The notes under the pieces are model-generated. The model saw nothing but the letters and a program-made list of their open reading frames with translations. It was not told the DNA's origin and did not search any database. This document shows, in pieces, positions 11,901 through 23,763 of a DNA stretch of 64,000 bases. The DNA is taken from contig NC_067477.1 of the NCBI RefSeq assembly GCF_947179515.1, forward strand, positions 71,738,801 to 71,802,800, in the 5' to 3' direction. The stretch's first letter is position 1. Every line of letters starts with the position of its first letter. Made by a program: the position numbers and the translations under genes. This DNA is from Apodemus sylvaticus. Lineage: Eukaryota; Chordata; Mammalia; Rodentia; Muridae.

Positions 11901-12525
11901 TACTTTCCACAATTGTGAGGCTAATCTTACCACAAGTAATTTTTAGTAATAGCCCAATAGAGCCTCAATTCTTACTCTACCAATACCCTTAAATTCTTCT
12001 CTGATGGTTTTATCTATCACCAAAGAACCTTGACATTATCTGGTCCTGACTGGCCTTATCTGAATGCTACTTTGCCAGTATGACCACCTCCCCAGTTGGG
12101 GGGGGGGTGGCTGCCTTGACTGGCCAGGAAGACTTAAATCTCAGTCAGCATAGAGATAAAGTTTCCTCTTAAAAGTAAAAACAGATCCTCTTGTACTTCT
12201 GTCAACCTCTGTCTCAGGGATTCGAAATCAGTGCCCAGGCTGAGTTTTGAGTGCATGTGGCAGGAGGAGGGATGGAGTTCCCATAGCAGAGCTCATCTGA
12301 CTCCTTCCCAGGAACCTTCCTTCTCCAGAGTCCAGGAGATCACTCAAGCACTGGATATTTTTAAAATGCAGAGGGCTGCCAGTTTCCATTAACAGATGCA
12401 CCTGGATCCTAAATCTAATTCAAGAAAGAATTATAAAATCATAACAACAGTATAAACTTCCTCACTGCTAAGACTTTATTGTTGTTTACTTATTTGCTTT
12501 TTGTTTATTTGTTTGTTTTTAAATA
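11901..12525. other. Unique noncoding DNA
   Basis: No gene or family recognised. A nine-base G run is at about 12101-12109. Confidence 0.45.
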
Positions 12526-12613
12526 GAGTGTTACCCTATTTAACCTGCCAGTCCTCTTACCTCAGCATTCCAAGTTCTGGAATTAGCAGTATGAGATACC
12601 ACCCTACCTCCAT
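12526..12613 (-). mobile_element. Degenerate B1-like SINE, minus strand
   Basis: The plus strand reads AGAGTGTTACCCTATTTAAC, then CCTCAGCATTCCAAGTTCTG GAATTA in B1 order, preceded by a (TTTG)n A-tail complement at 12497-12520. The middle of the element appears deleted. The B2 that follows inserted right beside it. Confidence 0.6.
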
Positions 12614-12629
12614 TGATTTGGTTTTTAAA

Positions 12630-12632
12630 AAT

Positions 12633-12663
<31 letters not shown>

Positions 12664-12707
12664 TTCATTCATTCATTCATTCATTCATTCATTCATTCAT
12701 TCATTCA
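12630..12707. repeat. (TTTA)n-(TTCA)n compound tetranucleotide
   Basis: About nine ATTT units switch to about eleven TTCA units. The array sits where the A-rich 3' tail of the minus-strand B2 would be, so it probably grew from that tail. Confidence 0.95.
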
Positions 12708-12868
12708 ATGTATGTGAGTACACTGTTTTCTGACTTCTGACATACCAGAAGAGGGTATTAGATTTCATTACAGATGGTTGTGAGCCACCATTTGGTTGCT
12801 GAGAATGGAATTTAGGACCTCTGGAAAAGCAGTCAGTGCTCTTAACCACTGAGCCATCTCTCCAGCCC
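12708..12868 (-). mobile_element. B2 SINE, minus strand
   Basis: Nearly full-length B2. The plus strand reads CAGAAGAGGGTATTAGATTT, GATGGTTGTGAGCCACCATT, TTAACCACTGAGCCATCTCT and ends CCAGCCC, the complement of the tRNA-derived B2 head. An imperfect direct repeat (about 20 bp; GATTTGGTTTTTAAAAATTT at 12615-12634 and GAATGAGTTTTTAAGACATT at 12871-12890) flanks element plus tail and looks like the target-site duplication. Confidence 0.95.
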
Positions 12869-12891
12869 TCGAATGAGTTTTTAAGACATTT

Positions 12892-14987
12892 TCTAGGAAC
12901 ATGCTTGTGTTGGAGGAGACCTGGAGAATATGAGTCACCTGGCAGAAGAAAAATTAGTGTGGACTAGTAAAGACTTGACCGTATTAAAGTCAACACGCAT
13001 GGTTTCGCAGATGTACTCTAAGACGGTCCCACTCAATGTCTTCATCAGTGAGTCTCCATGGCAGCCAGGCACAGTAGCTTATATAGCCCAAAGACTGATG
13101 GGAAAAGGTAGAAGTTAAATATTTTCATGTGAGTCAGCCACCTGTGTGTTCTGCCTCAGTGTCTGGCCTTTCTAACAGTGAGTCTGGATTAAGAACTTGG
13201 AGGAAGGGGGCAGACATCCCTCATGGAGGAACATTTGCTGCTTGCAAGCAGTGTCTTCTTAAAGTCAGGTGCTTGGATGTCCCACGCTGTGGCTTGCCAT
13301 CCTGTGTCCTGTCTGAAGAGATGTTACAGAAAACAACTATAGGGATCCTATGTTTGACTCTGAAGAGAATATCATGACATTTCTCCTAATCTGATATCTA
13401 GGCCAATTCTGGTTTTGCTTTGTTTTTGTTGTGTGGGTGAAGTGTAGAAATGGAACCAAAAAGGGACTTGTGCTACCCAGCTTGTTGCTTGGGCTGAATC
13501 ACTTGACCTGATTCATGTAATGAGGTGGCTTTCTGGAAGTCTACTGACATCTGGAGACAGAAGTCATTTGGTTACCATAAGGCCTTAAAAGTCAGTTTTC
13601 TTCCCTCAAGAGTCTCACACTTCAACACATTTATTTACCAAACAGCATCTATCAAATAATAATTGCTTTGTTTTCCTTGTTTATTAAAATAAGCTAGAAA
13701 ACTGCCAATCAGTTTTTGATTGACATATGATAAACAGTGTTATTGGTTTGAAATGATGCCATGAAATTAAGTATAGAAAAAAAAAAGAAGAAGAAAACAA
13801 AGAAAACCTGGTGTGCATATTTATGTTTATTTTAGTTAGGTCTATGTTTTCAATTAGGTTTTTAAAATATTAAATATAGTTCACAAGCTAGTTACCATCT
13901 TTACTTAATTTTTGAAGACTGAAGAAATTTAGGAGGGTGGGATGGAAAAATAATTTTGGAGTCTAAGAGGATTTAGGGTGTTTGGAGAGCTCACCATATT
14001 TTTGCAGACCTTTCCAGGGCCTTTGGATATTGGACAATTTGGTGATAAATGGTAGGGGGCATTGGGGGGAACTTAGGAAATCCTGTGTATGTGTTGTTGC
14101 CATGACCACAATGCCTCTTACATGGCAATGGCAAAGCCTTCCCTTGGGTGATGGATGTCTCACAGGGACGCTGTCTTAGGGTCCAGACATGAATGCTTGT
14201 GAATGATTGACCCCTGAGTGTGGAAAACTAGGAACCATGGTTTCCTCCTTTCAGGTGACTGCCGAGATTATCTCCAGAGCTTGCCACTGAGACTAGCTAG
14301 CCCCGCCCCTTTCACTGTGCACAATAAATGCTCTGAGTTTCTGGGTCCATAGTAGGTGCCTCCAGCAGAGTGAGCACAGCCAGCTCAACCCCTGCTTTTC
14401 TTTCTGGGTGTCTGCTGTGTCTTCAGTGTGCGCTGTTTATTTTGTTCCCAAGTTGCCTGAGTCAGGATTCCAGAACCAGGCCGGGCAGCCTTCCTCCTTA
14501 GGTACACACAAGTTAAGAAGTTCTAAGAAGCCGGTTGTACTTAGGCAACCAGCACACTTAGCTTTGCATTTGACTTCCTTACCACCCCCATCTTATTTCA
14601 TGCTTCTAACCTTGACACTATGATGTGGGCTAAAGTGGTTCACACAGAGTTAGTAAGCCAATTCAGCCTGCGTAAGAACTTCCAGATGGCTTTCACTCAT
14701 CAGTGTCTCAGGAGAAATATACTCTGCAAAACCTAGGGACCTTAAAGAAATATGCTGTAGGATTGGGTGCTGGCAATCATTTCCATAGACATCTGTTGTA
14801 ACTTCTCATCTTCAATTGCTTAAGGGAAGACTGAAATAAAATGTATGGCTGCTTTCATACAGCAGAAGTCTGTTGAGGTGTTTGCAGTTTAAAAAGGTAT
14901 TTGTGAAAATTTTCATCTATGGATGATCAGATCATCTTTAAATGATGATGAAAGCTAGACATTGAATTGAGAAGTCAGTGGGATTCA
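12892..14987. other. Unique noncoding DNA
   Basis: About 2.1 kb without a recognised gene or repeat family. Short frames at 13129-13377 and 14408-14623 have no motif. A GA/A-rich run is at 13776-13806. Confidence 0.5.
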
Positions 14988-14988
14988 T

Positions 14989-15022
<34 letters not shown>

Positions 15023-15236
15023 TATGTGCACAAACATCTATTTATATATACATATACAAACATATACATGTACATATACAAATATATATTATTATTTATA
15101 TTATTTATGTATTTGTATATGTGTATATTATTTATATACTTGTATATGTGTATATATGTTATATGTTTGTGCATATATATATAGGCATACATGTATGTAT
15201 ATGTATGTATGTGCATATACTATATATATAGTGTGA
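14988..15236. repeat. AT-rich (TA)n / (TATATG)n tract
   Basis: Starts as pure TA (14988-15014) and continues as imperfect TATATG, TACATA and TATGTA units. It adjoins the minus-strand B3-like SINE and probably began as its tail. Long Ile/Tyr-rich open frames on both strands are artefacts. Confidence 0.93.
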
Positions 15237-15418
15237 CTATATCACATACACAGATGTATGTATAGCATGTGCATTCATAGAGGTCAGAAGAGAGCATCGG
15301 TTCCCTGAAACTAGAGTTACAGATGGTTGTAAACTTTTATGTGGGTACTGGGAAGAGAATGCAGATCTGCTGCAAAAGTGACAAGTGCATTTAACTGTGG
15401 AGCCATTTCTCTGACTCC
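15237..15418 (-). mobile_element. B3-type (B2 superfamily) SINE, minus strand
   Basis: The plus strand shows the B3 order: GAGGTCAGAAGAGAGCATCG, GAAACTAGAGTTACAGATGG, TTGTAAACTTTTATGTGGGT, then a tRNA-like head complement ending GTGGAGCCATTTCTCTGACT. Diverged, so inactive. Confidence 0.8.
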
Positions 15419-15589
15419 CAGACTATGATATTTTAAAAGTAGGACTGGATCTATTAGAGGTCTGCCTCTTTGTGGTAAGCAGATACTGCTGAGAGATGTC
15501 CAATATGAGTGGTTAATTGCAATTACATTTAATGAGCAGATACACATAGGCTCCTCTCAAGTGATTGTGGTTCCACTGCCTATTTAAAC
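15419..15589. other. Unique noncoding DNA
   Basis: Nothing recognised. Confidence 0.4.
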
Positions 15590-15880
15590 CAAACATACAT
15601 TTGATTGTTTTTAAATATTGATGTCTTTGCTGTTATTACAAAACACTGAGTAGGAGTTCACACAATGAGGGCGACATGTGAATGTGTCGAGCTAATGTCA
15701 AAATAACAGCCTGGAGCAGCACGGGTGTCTGACAGGTTTCCGAGCAGAGTGAGTGCTTACTGGACGGCTCCAGGCTGCACGAGGTCTCTCCTCATGAGGA
15801 CTTTGCTGCTTTCCGTGGGTGTCTGCAGCCTGGAGTTATGTCAGACTCCCCTTCTTCTCTGCAGAGAGGGAGGGCATGAA
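15590..15880. promoter_or_regulatory. Candidate conserved noncoding element
   Basis: Transposon-free and unusually CpG-retaining for the window (GGGCGACATG, TGTCGAGC, GCACGGGT, TTCCGAGC, GGACGGCT, GCACGAGG), with no protein-like frame. It has a loose imperfect inverted relation between CAGCCTGGAGCAGC (about 15708) and GGCTCCAGGCTGCAC (about 15767). Regulatory function is inference. Confidence 0.3.
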
Positions 15881-16278
15881 CTTCACCAGCAGGAGGAATG
15901 AATATGTATAGTGTTTTGCTTTGGTTCAGGCTCTCTGTGACCTCTGCTGAGAGGGATTGTGCGACAGTGTGCTTGACTCAAGTAACTCAAGGCCTGCCAA
16001 ATAGAACATCTAGCTTACACCTTTGACACAAGGCAAGACCACCAGCCAGAGCTCAGCTTCTTATAATCCTGCACTTCTTTTCCTGAAGAGACACTGTCTG
16101 CCTGGCCGGAAAGCCTGTGTTCTTCTTTCACCAGCGTCTTCTCTACCTACATGCTTCTCGGCGTACTTCCTTGAAGGTCATCACTAGCTTTCCAAATTAA
16201 GTAAGAAGGAGGCATTAACATGTGTGGTAACACCCTCCAGTTCCCCACTGTAGGAGAGTTCTGCCTCCAAGCAGGACC
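15881..16278. other. Unique noncoding DNA
   Basis: Nothing recognised. Confidence 0.4.
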
Positions 16279-16306
16279 TGTGTGTGTGTGTGTGCGCGCG
16301 CGCGCA
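16279..16306. repeat. (TG)n(CG)n alternating purine-pyrimidine tract
   Basis: TG units pass into CG units. Alternating purine-pyrimidine DNA of this kind favours the Z form in vitro. The CG part is notable because CpG normally decays in mammals. Confidence 0.9.
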
Positions 16307-17045
16307 AACATACACACGTTAAGTGGAATGTCAGGAGTTTCTAGAAGTAGAAAGTAAAAAGCCCAAAGCAGGACTCAGGAAAGAATAGTTTAAGTTCAAA
16401 AGTCATTTACTGTTGAAGGTCCATACTTGTTTTATCAAATATCTTCAAATGATTAAATGAAGCCAATTGCATTACAGAATGTAATCTCTTTTACTCAAAA
16501 TCCACTGACAGATGTTAATCTTATCTGAGAAACACTGGCAGGCAAACATTCAGAACAATTTTTGACTAAATATCTTGATACCATGGTGTACCATCAGGTG
16601 TACCATCAGGTTAATACTATTCATCTCATGTATGTAACATGGTCACATCTCTGAATGCTTATATATGTGAATATTTGCAGTCCTCATAAAACATGAGGAT
16701 ATGAACCCAGTATGTTATTTTATATGCTCCAAGAATTCAGTGCAAGGTAAACTCTTGAAGGTTTAGTTATACACAGCTCACTTATGCACCTAGCAAACAC
16801 TTCTGTAATGTTTATTATGCTACAGGTACTGCTGCATTGTTAAGGATAAACAGGGAACAAGACAGACAAAAATCTCTGCACTTTCAGGTCTTCTGTTAAA
16901 GTATGAAATTATAAAGAACTCAGGCCACATTAGACATAAAGAAAAATAAAAGCAAGACAAGAAACGGGGAAATTGCAGAGGCCTGGACTATTTCAGAAAA
17001 GTTTCTCTAAAAGGAGGTTATTTGAGCAAAGACTGAAGGACGAAT
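16307..17045. other. Unique noncoding DNA
   Basis: No gene. A 12-bp direct duplication (GTGTACCATCAG twice) lies at about 16586-16609. Confidence 0.45.
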
Positions 17046-17378
17046 GTGTTAGTTAGGGTTTTCATTACTGAGAAGATATGCCTTGACCAAGGCAACTTGT
17101 ATAAAAGAAAATGACATTTAGTAGGGGCTGGCTGACAGGTTCATAAGTTCAATCCATCAGCATCATGGCATGAAACATAGAATTATGAAGGGAAACACGA
17201 TGCTAGAGGAGCTGAGAGTTCTACATCTTGATCTAAAGGTAACCAGGAGATTGGCTCGTCTAGGCATCCAGGAGGAGGAGTGTCTCAAAACCCACCAGCA
17301 CAGTGACACACTTCCTCCAACAAGGTCACTCCTAATAGTGCCACTCTCTGGGCCAAGCATAGTCAAACCACTACAATG
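17046..17378 (+). mobile_element. Rodent medium-length interspersed repeat
   Basis: Strong resemblance to a common rodent repeat that starts GTTAGTTAGGGTTTTCATTA, runs through TGCCTTGACCAAGGCAACTT, GGAGCTGAGAGTTCTACATC and CACAGTGACACACTTCCTCC, and ends GCCAAGCATAGTCAAACCAC. I recognise the sequence but am not sure of its formal family name (RMER-like). The frame across it has no biological meaning. Confidence 0.75.
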
Positions 17379-19081
17379 AGAGAGGGCAAACTATGTGAGG
17401 TGCAGGGAAAGAGAGCAAATCCATCAACTGGCTAAGGGGCTGAGAGAAGGGAGGCATGAGTGCTAGCGGAGGGGTTTTAACAGGGCTGTTAGTTGTATTT
17501 GTGGTTCAGGTGTGTGTGTTACTACCCCCTTGACTGCATTGAATGCCTTTTAGGATTGGGGAGAAATGAGATGAGAGCAGAGATCAGTCAGGAAGACAAG
17601 ACATTGTAACAGCTGAACAGAGATGTGATCGTGGCTTGGGCTAGACTGGCACCAGAGTAAGCCTTGAGGCAGGGGGAGTTGGATTTGGGATCCATATTGA
17701 ACAGGTAGAGACAGAACTTACCGGTATATATGTGTGTGGAACATATGTGAAGGAATCACCAGGGATGAAGGCTAGCTTTGGGTCTACAGAACCTGGGAAA
17801 TAATGATGCCATTCATTCTGATGAAAAGTGAGAGGATCGTTTTTTTGACCAGGGTACGAAGACTTCCCATCTGATTGTGTTGAGCTTAAAATGAGAGTTA
17901 GAGATCTAAATGGGGAGGCAAGTGGGTAGTTGAATATTCACACCCAGAGCTCAGGGAAGGTCAGGAAAAGTGTCCTAGAGGGGGGATGGCTGACTATGGT
18001 CATGGAAGGAAAAAAAATCAACTAGAAGTATAAAGGGTTGTGATAGGAGTCAGAATGTTGAAGACTCCTTGGCTCTTGGATAAACCTTCATTTAGGGTTT
18101 AAAAAGAAAAAGAATGTCTAGATGAGACTGCCAAGCCATGGCTGGAGGTAGGAGGGACAGCAGGAGAGCTTGTGGGTCCAGAGAAGGAAGTAATCTAAAG
18201 AATAGGAGATCTTATCTCTGTCAGCAGGTGAATAAACAAGTTTAGCTCTTCAGCCTATGAGACACTCAAGTTACATGGCCAGTTATAAGACTCCTGTTCT
18301 CTTCCCAGGCCTGACAGGGAGGTAAGTCACTGGATCATTTAAAGATCCAGTACTTTAAAATCTTCTTCAGAATGACAGCGAAGAACAGATTGGTATAGGA
18401 GGGAACAAGTGAGCTTCCACCCCTCCCCACTTAGTCTTCCATGACTGAAGGGAAGGCATTTGTTTGCTTCGTCACATATTGGCAATCCCTGGCATCCAAC
18501 TTAAGCCTTCGACATTTTTATTCTCCGAATTCTGTCTGAGAATTCTACTTGTTTGTTTGTTTTTCTCTTTTCCTGTCTGACCTGGTATTCTATCACAAGA
18601 ATTTTACACAACCCAAGAACCTTGAACACTGAAAAGAAAACCAGAGGGTATCAGAAACAAGCACCATCTGAAATCCAGAGTTTTCAGTTAGTATTAAAAA
18701 GCAAGTCAGAAGCAGAGCCACATTAAATGAAACACAAAACTGATGGAAAATAGAACATTACTGGGAGCTAGTGGGGGCTGAAGTCTGACTTTTTGCCAGT
18801 TACTTTCTACATACTTAGCAGATATCAGCATGATATATTGAACATGTAAACCATCAAGATTCATCTTATTATCCATGAGCAAACTGACTTGGAAAGAAAG
18901 TTGTCCCAATATGAATAGCTTGCTGCTGAGGCAGAATCCAGATCTAGTCGGGATTCGTGCTCCACTAACGAGCATTACTGTTTTGTCTGTTGCCTTTGCG
19001 TGTTCACAGGATAGCTTCTAAAGAATTGGCAGGAAGTGGTGTTAGATTGTACCGACAAATGAAGGGGTTTTTAAAAAAAAG
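17379..19081. other. Unique noncoding DNA
   Basis: About 1.7 kb with no gene or family recognised. The minus-strand frame at 18706-18975 has no recognisable domain. Confidence 0.5.
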
Positions 19082-19183
19082 TCTAGTGAGGCTAGTCTGG
19101 AACTTCTGGATGTAAGCAATCCCTCCTGTTCTTGGTCTCCTAAGTTCTAGAACTAAGGGCCTGTACTACTCTGGGCTGAGCTT
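19082..19183 (-). mobile_element. Degenerate B1 SINE, minus strand
   Basis: The plus strand carries GAGGCTAGTCTGGAACTTCT, GCAATCCCTCCTGTTCTTGG and TAAGTTCTAGAACTAAGGGC in B1 order, preceded by a T/A-rich remnant of the tail. Its 3' half is shortened. Confidence 0.7.
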
Positions 19184-19248
19184 GAGGGACAGAGAAGGCT
19201 GAAAAGTATTTTAGTGAATAGAGATGTGATTAATTGTATTTGTGGTTC

Positions 19249-19283
19249 AGGTGTGTGTGTGTGTGTATGTGTGTGTGTGTTAT
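19249..19283. repeat. (GT)n microsatellite
   Basis: GT units with one TATG interruption. Confidence 0.9.
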
Positions 19284-20805
19284 AGTGTGTGCATATGTAT
19301 ATTTACATGTCTATATTTGTGCAGCATGGGGAAAGGAGCAAAATGTGTCCACACCCGTCCAAGTGTTTTGGTGTCCAAGATGTTCTTAGCTGGTCTTTCC
19401 AACAGGTCCTACAGAGCTCTGAAGTACAGGGTAGAGATTCTCCAAGGCAGCAAGGTGACGTCAGTTGAATTTCCATGGTTTATGCATAAAATTTCCCTGT
19501 ATAGGGATGATAGTGACAGATTGGCACACCTTTTTTTTTCTTCTGATAATCTGTATATATAATCTACTGAAATTCCTATTCAGTTACATTTCGATGTGAT
19601 TATCAAATCATCTGATACAGTTGATGGGGAAGAGGGTAGAAAGAATATCAGGTGGGAAGAATTAAACGCTGTTCCACAGGAAGCAAAGATGAGGGATGCT
19701 CAGGGATTTTTCACAGTCACTCGCCTCTCCTGGGGAGAAACAGAGCTATTCACTAAACGTGAGGAAGGAGGCAATGTCTGCCTCATATTCATGAGGATGG
19801 AGGACCTGTCTACCTTTCCCCCCTCTCCTCTTTCTCTGTTTTCTCCTTCTCTTAAGTAGAGAGAATCTAGACCTCAGAAGACAAGCTAAGGAAGGCATTA
19901 TTGTCATATTAAACACCAAATTATGTTTGCCTCATTAATGTAAGAATGAAACAGCAACCCAACATAGCTATTTATTTTTTTCTCAATAGGGGAAAAAAAG
20001 CTAGATTGGTAACTAAATAAGTGTGACCAGAATTCAAATAGGTGATAATTGCCAAAGAAAGTCTAAATGGGCTCTTATTTTGCATTGAAGAGTTAAAAAG
20101 TCATTGGTGTTTCAGAATTATGAGGACTCTGACCCTTTGTTTTCTAGGATGCAGAAGAATATTTTGGAATTCTCAAAAACCTGACCCAAAAGAGCATTGA
20201 CCATTCATGTATGGTAGAACTAAGCTAGCTCACTGAACCTTCCTTATGTCTGTGCTCATAGACCGTCCACACTTACACTTATGGTAACACAGAGAATGCA
20301 ATGACTGTATCACCAAAGACAGCTTATCTGATGGGCAAGCACAGATCAGAGGCAGGTGTTGCCTCTGTAGAGCCCTAACTCAAAACTATACATCATTAGC
20401 TACGTCACCTAAAGTAGTCATCCTCAGTGCAATGAAGCGACCTTTCCTGGATTCCAACCAGAGGGATCTACCTCAGCACTATAGTCCCTGCTGGTGAGAC
20501 ACAGTGTAAACTGGATTGTAGGCACACCCTAGGGATGATGAAAATTAAGTACAGTGGTGACATAAGACAATTCCAGGAACTGATAGATTCTGGAAAATCC
20601 TGTAACAAAGACCTTCATTGTGAGACCAAAGGTGATACATGTTTTTGTCCTATAATATAGAGTGTTGGGTCTAGTTTCTAAATCTGGATGACAGTGGTCC
20701 TTCTAAAGTCTAACCAAATATCTAACAATTTCTGTGGCTTGTTGTTAGCTAGCACTTCTGAATATTCATTTTGTGTTATGCTCTGTCCTTATACTAATAT
20801 ATTTT

Positions 20806-20806
<1 letters not shown>
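19284..20806. other. Unique noncoding DNA
   Basis: No gene or repeat family recognised. The frame at 19242-19562 starts inside the GT repeat and has no motif. Confidence 0.5.
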
Positions 20807-20871
<65 letters not shown>

Positions 20872-20880
20872 ATCTATCAT
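20807..20880. repeat. (CTAT)n microsatellite
   Basis: About 18 near-perfect CTAT units, then a CATC break and irregular CTGT/CTTC-rich sequence to about 20955. Confidence 0.97.
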
Positions 20881-20965
20881 CCAGTTGTCATTTATCTATT
20901 TTCTCTCTGTCTGCCTTCCTTCTACCTGTCTGTCTTCTGTCTGTCTGCCTTTGTGTCTACCCTAA

Positions 20966-21020
20966 AGACTGAACTCAAGTCCTAATTCATGCTAAGCAAC
21001 AGCTCTATCTCCAGTTCACT
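20966..21020 (-). mobile_element. ID/B4-type SINE fragment, minus strand
   Basis: GACTGAACTCAAGTCCTAAT, then GCTAAGCAACAGCTCTATCT and CCAGTT, is the complement of the tRNA-like head of an ID or B4 element. Short and diverged. The simple repeat upstream may have grown from its tail. Confidence 0.6.
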
Positions 21021-21084
21021 GATTTAAATTTATATTTAGCAACATCAGTGATTTTTTTTACAACAAATTCTGCAATAGTAACAA

Positions 21085-21205
21085 TAAAAGATAGCATCAA
21101 ACCTATTTTATAGGTGAGGAAATCAAGCCACAGAAGAGATTATGTGACTTATTGGCATACATTAGCACAATTAAAACAAGACCATAGCTCTTTCATCCTG
21201 CTGCC
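21085..21205 (-). mobile_element. Probable MIR SINE, minus strand
   Basis: CCTATTTTATAGGTGAGGAA ATCAAGCCACAGAAGAGATT then GTGACTTATTGGCATACATT is the minus-strand MIR core pattern (tail side to head side). Diverged. Confidence 0.6.
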
Positions 21206-22107
21206 AGGCATTTCCCCCTCTCAGTGTTACTTTTTTCTATTGTGAATCACAGAATAATAGAGAACAAAGAACTACAAAGTTTGTAAGATGACTTTCTCAA
21301 ATGGTTTGATCAACAACCACAGATTCCCAATTTTGTTTTCTACATTTAAAGCAGGTTTTTGGAAGCTCATATTTATTGGGGGAAACTCATATTTATTGGG
21401 GAAACAGGGTCACTCAGGAGTTAATTCCCATTGGCATTTTATTTAATTTTTGGGCAATGGCTTTTTTTTTCCCCTCTGCAGTAGGAAAACATCGCTGTTG
21501 TAAGTGGAGGTTGCAAATGTGAACAGGCTCTTAAATGAAAATCGTATGGGGTACTTAGCATTCTGAAAAATATTTGAGTCATTATGTTGCAGTTCTAAAA
21601 TTGAATCAATGCTATATTTAATATGGCACAACAGGCCATGAATTATTGCACATTAATTCATACCCAGTGTGTTGCTAGGCACATGGCTCAAAGCTGAGTG
21701 CAGTCAATGCAACTAAACATGAATACACCATAATTCACACACAGGAGGGTCCCACTGTAATTATAAAAGGCTATTATAAAGGGTTATTTAAAATATCTAG
21801 CTATGTTAAGTTTTAAATCTATACAATTTGTGATATAAGGTATTGTCATATACCTTCTCCTTGGCCCTTCAATGTCAAGATTTGCATGTTAAATCCTGGG
21901 TCATTAATTTCTCATCAGTAGACTTTGTAAGGTTAGAAATGCTAGTCTTTAGTTTTCAGGTTTCATTTGAGAGAAAAAAATCAGAGTTTTCTATTAAGCA
22001 AGAAGTGTCATGCCAAGCTGTGCAGAGCAACATTTCAAATAAGAAGATAAGGGCTAAAAATTCTACTGCAGCCTGGAGTCAGGGTGAAGCATGTAGCTGG
22101 GTACCGC
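21206..22107. other. Unique noncoding DNA
   Basis: No gene or family recognised. A local duplication of CTCATATTTATTGGGG occurs twice at about 21366-21400. Confidence 0.45.
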
Positions 22108-22126
22108 GTTCCTCCCCTGGTGGATG
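22108..22126 (-). promoter_or_regulatory. CTCF-like motif
   Basis: On the minus strand the core reads ATCCACCAGGGGAGGAAC. It shares CCACCAGGGG with the CTCF core but has A where the usual core continues with G. It lies in non-repetitive DNA. A motif match alone is weak evidence. Confidence 0.3.
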
Positions 22127-23404
22127 CTGCCGGACATACAAAGGAGGAAGGGACAGCATTTGCATGCTGCTATATTGTTAGGGCATGCTTGTGAAAGGAT
22201 GTTCATGAAGGGATTGTTACAGTCTGCTCTGTTTTTGACTTTAAACACTCCAACCTTTTGGTAGAAAGATTTGCTCTCAGTGTTGATAATTATTGATGAG
22301 GAATTTTCAGGAAAATCCATTGTATTATGAAAATATTTGCAGAGTGCTTTCTTCAAAATGGGCTGGAGATAGCATTTTGAACTTTGAAATGTAAGGGAGG
22401 TATGAAATGCAAGCACTCCTCGGCAAAGAGTGCTTGACCCTTCTGCCTGCCTGTTTTCTGTCTCATTCCTGAACACGTACTATCTGTTCAGTAAAACTTC
22501 ATTTATAAATAGTATCTAAAACAATGAAATATTCAAATAGCTGGGGAAAATCATTGACTGGTTCTTAGGAGATTTTACACTTACTGATACTTGTATAGCT
22601 GACTGTTGTAAAATGGATAAAAGAACTAAAATGGACATATTATCTCATTACTAGTCATTACTTTTCTTTTCACTAAGTTTATAAAAACAATATAATCTCT
22701 GTTTTCCTCAAAATCTATTTTGTATTCCTCTTACTATATTTGTGATTGAATGATACATATTAATAAAGTATATTGCAAATTTCACAATGATATCAACATA
22801 ATAACTAGGCTTAAATACTATTAAAAGCAGAATAAGAAAGGATTTTGCTAAGATTAATGGACTGAGTTTAATTTACATTTCTATTACCAAGGGTAATTAT
22901 AAGAGCTTCCACCTTGATTAGAATCCCCAGTAAACAAAAATATGCTCAGATTTTATGAGTGTTGGAATTTCTCAAGTATTACACGAAATTAGACTTGACC
23001 AAGACATTTATATGTTCAGATCAAGAGTGAAAAGTTGAACTTCATTGAGCAAGTCTACGCGTTCACGTTTAAGAGCATGGCTCTAGGTATGCATACACAA
23101 ATACTATTTTAATTGCAGATATTGGATTTAAATGTCATTCACACTGAAACGCATTAAAATGAGTCAAGATCTCTCAGTACTCTACAGAAGAAACATTGTG
23201 TTACTCTGCTGCTTTTGTTCTCATCTAGAATAGAGGGTCTCCAAACTTCTTTGGTGCACACCACAGTCTCCTGGCAAGCTTGTCAGAATCTGAGTGCTGG
23301 GTTCTCTTTCTGGACTTTCTGCTGCAGTGGGTACAGGTGAAACCCAGAGTTTAGAAGTGTGGACTTATCCAGTGGGGATCAGAAACAGAAGCAGTGATGA
23401 GGAC
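22127..23404. other. Unique noncoding DNA
   Basis: No gene recognised. The minus-strand frame at 22063-22476 (137 codons) has no motif I know and overlaps an octamer-like ATTTGCATGC at about 22158. AT-rich sequence predominates from 22500 to 23160. Confidence 0.5.
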
Positions 23405-23496
23405 CTTCTTCTTCTTCTTCTTCTTCTTCTTCTTCTTCTTCTTCTTCTTCTTCTTCTTCTTCTTCTTCTTCTTCTTCTTCTTCTTCTTCTTCTTCT
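23405..23496. repeat. (CTT)n microsatellite, about 31 units
   Basis: An essentially uninterrupted CTT array, pyrimidine-only on this strand and GAA on the other. Long GAA/TTC arrays can form intramolecular triplex in vitro. The poly-Leu frame across it is an artefact. Confidence 0.98.
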
Positions 23497-23649
23497 TTTT
23501 ATAATACCACTAGTATTCAACTTGGTATTTGTTGAGCCTGGCAGCTGCAGATTTGTGTCTGATTCATTTTCCTGATGACTAATAAGGCAAGAGTGTAGGT
23601 CTAGATCAAAAGAAAAATATTCAGTAAAGAACTCCTTCTGAGTTCCTGC

Positions 23650-23679
23650 CCTTTACACTGGACTCTGACAGTGTAAAGG
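23650..23679. repeat. Perfect 11-bp inverted repeat (hairpin)
   Basis: CCTTTACACTG (23650-23660) and CAGTGTAAAGG (23669-23679) are exact reverse complements around an eight-base loop. No element recognised at this place. Confidence 0.9.
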
Positions 23680-23763
23680 CTTCAATCCCAGCTCAGACAT
23701 AGGCAAATCCTTTTATGTGAATAGGCATTTCTTTTTGGCTATCTCACAGACAGTAGAACAACT

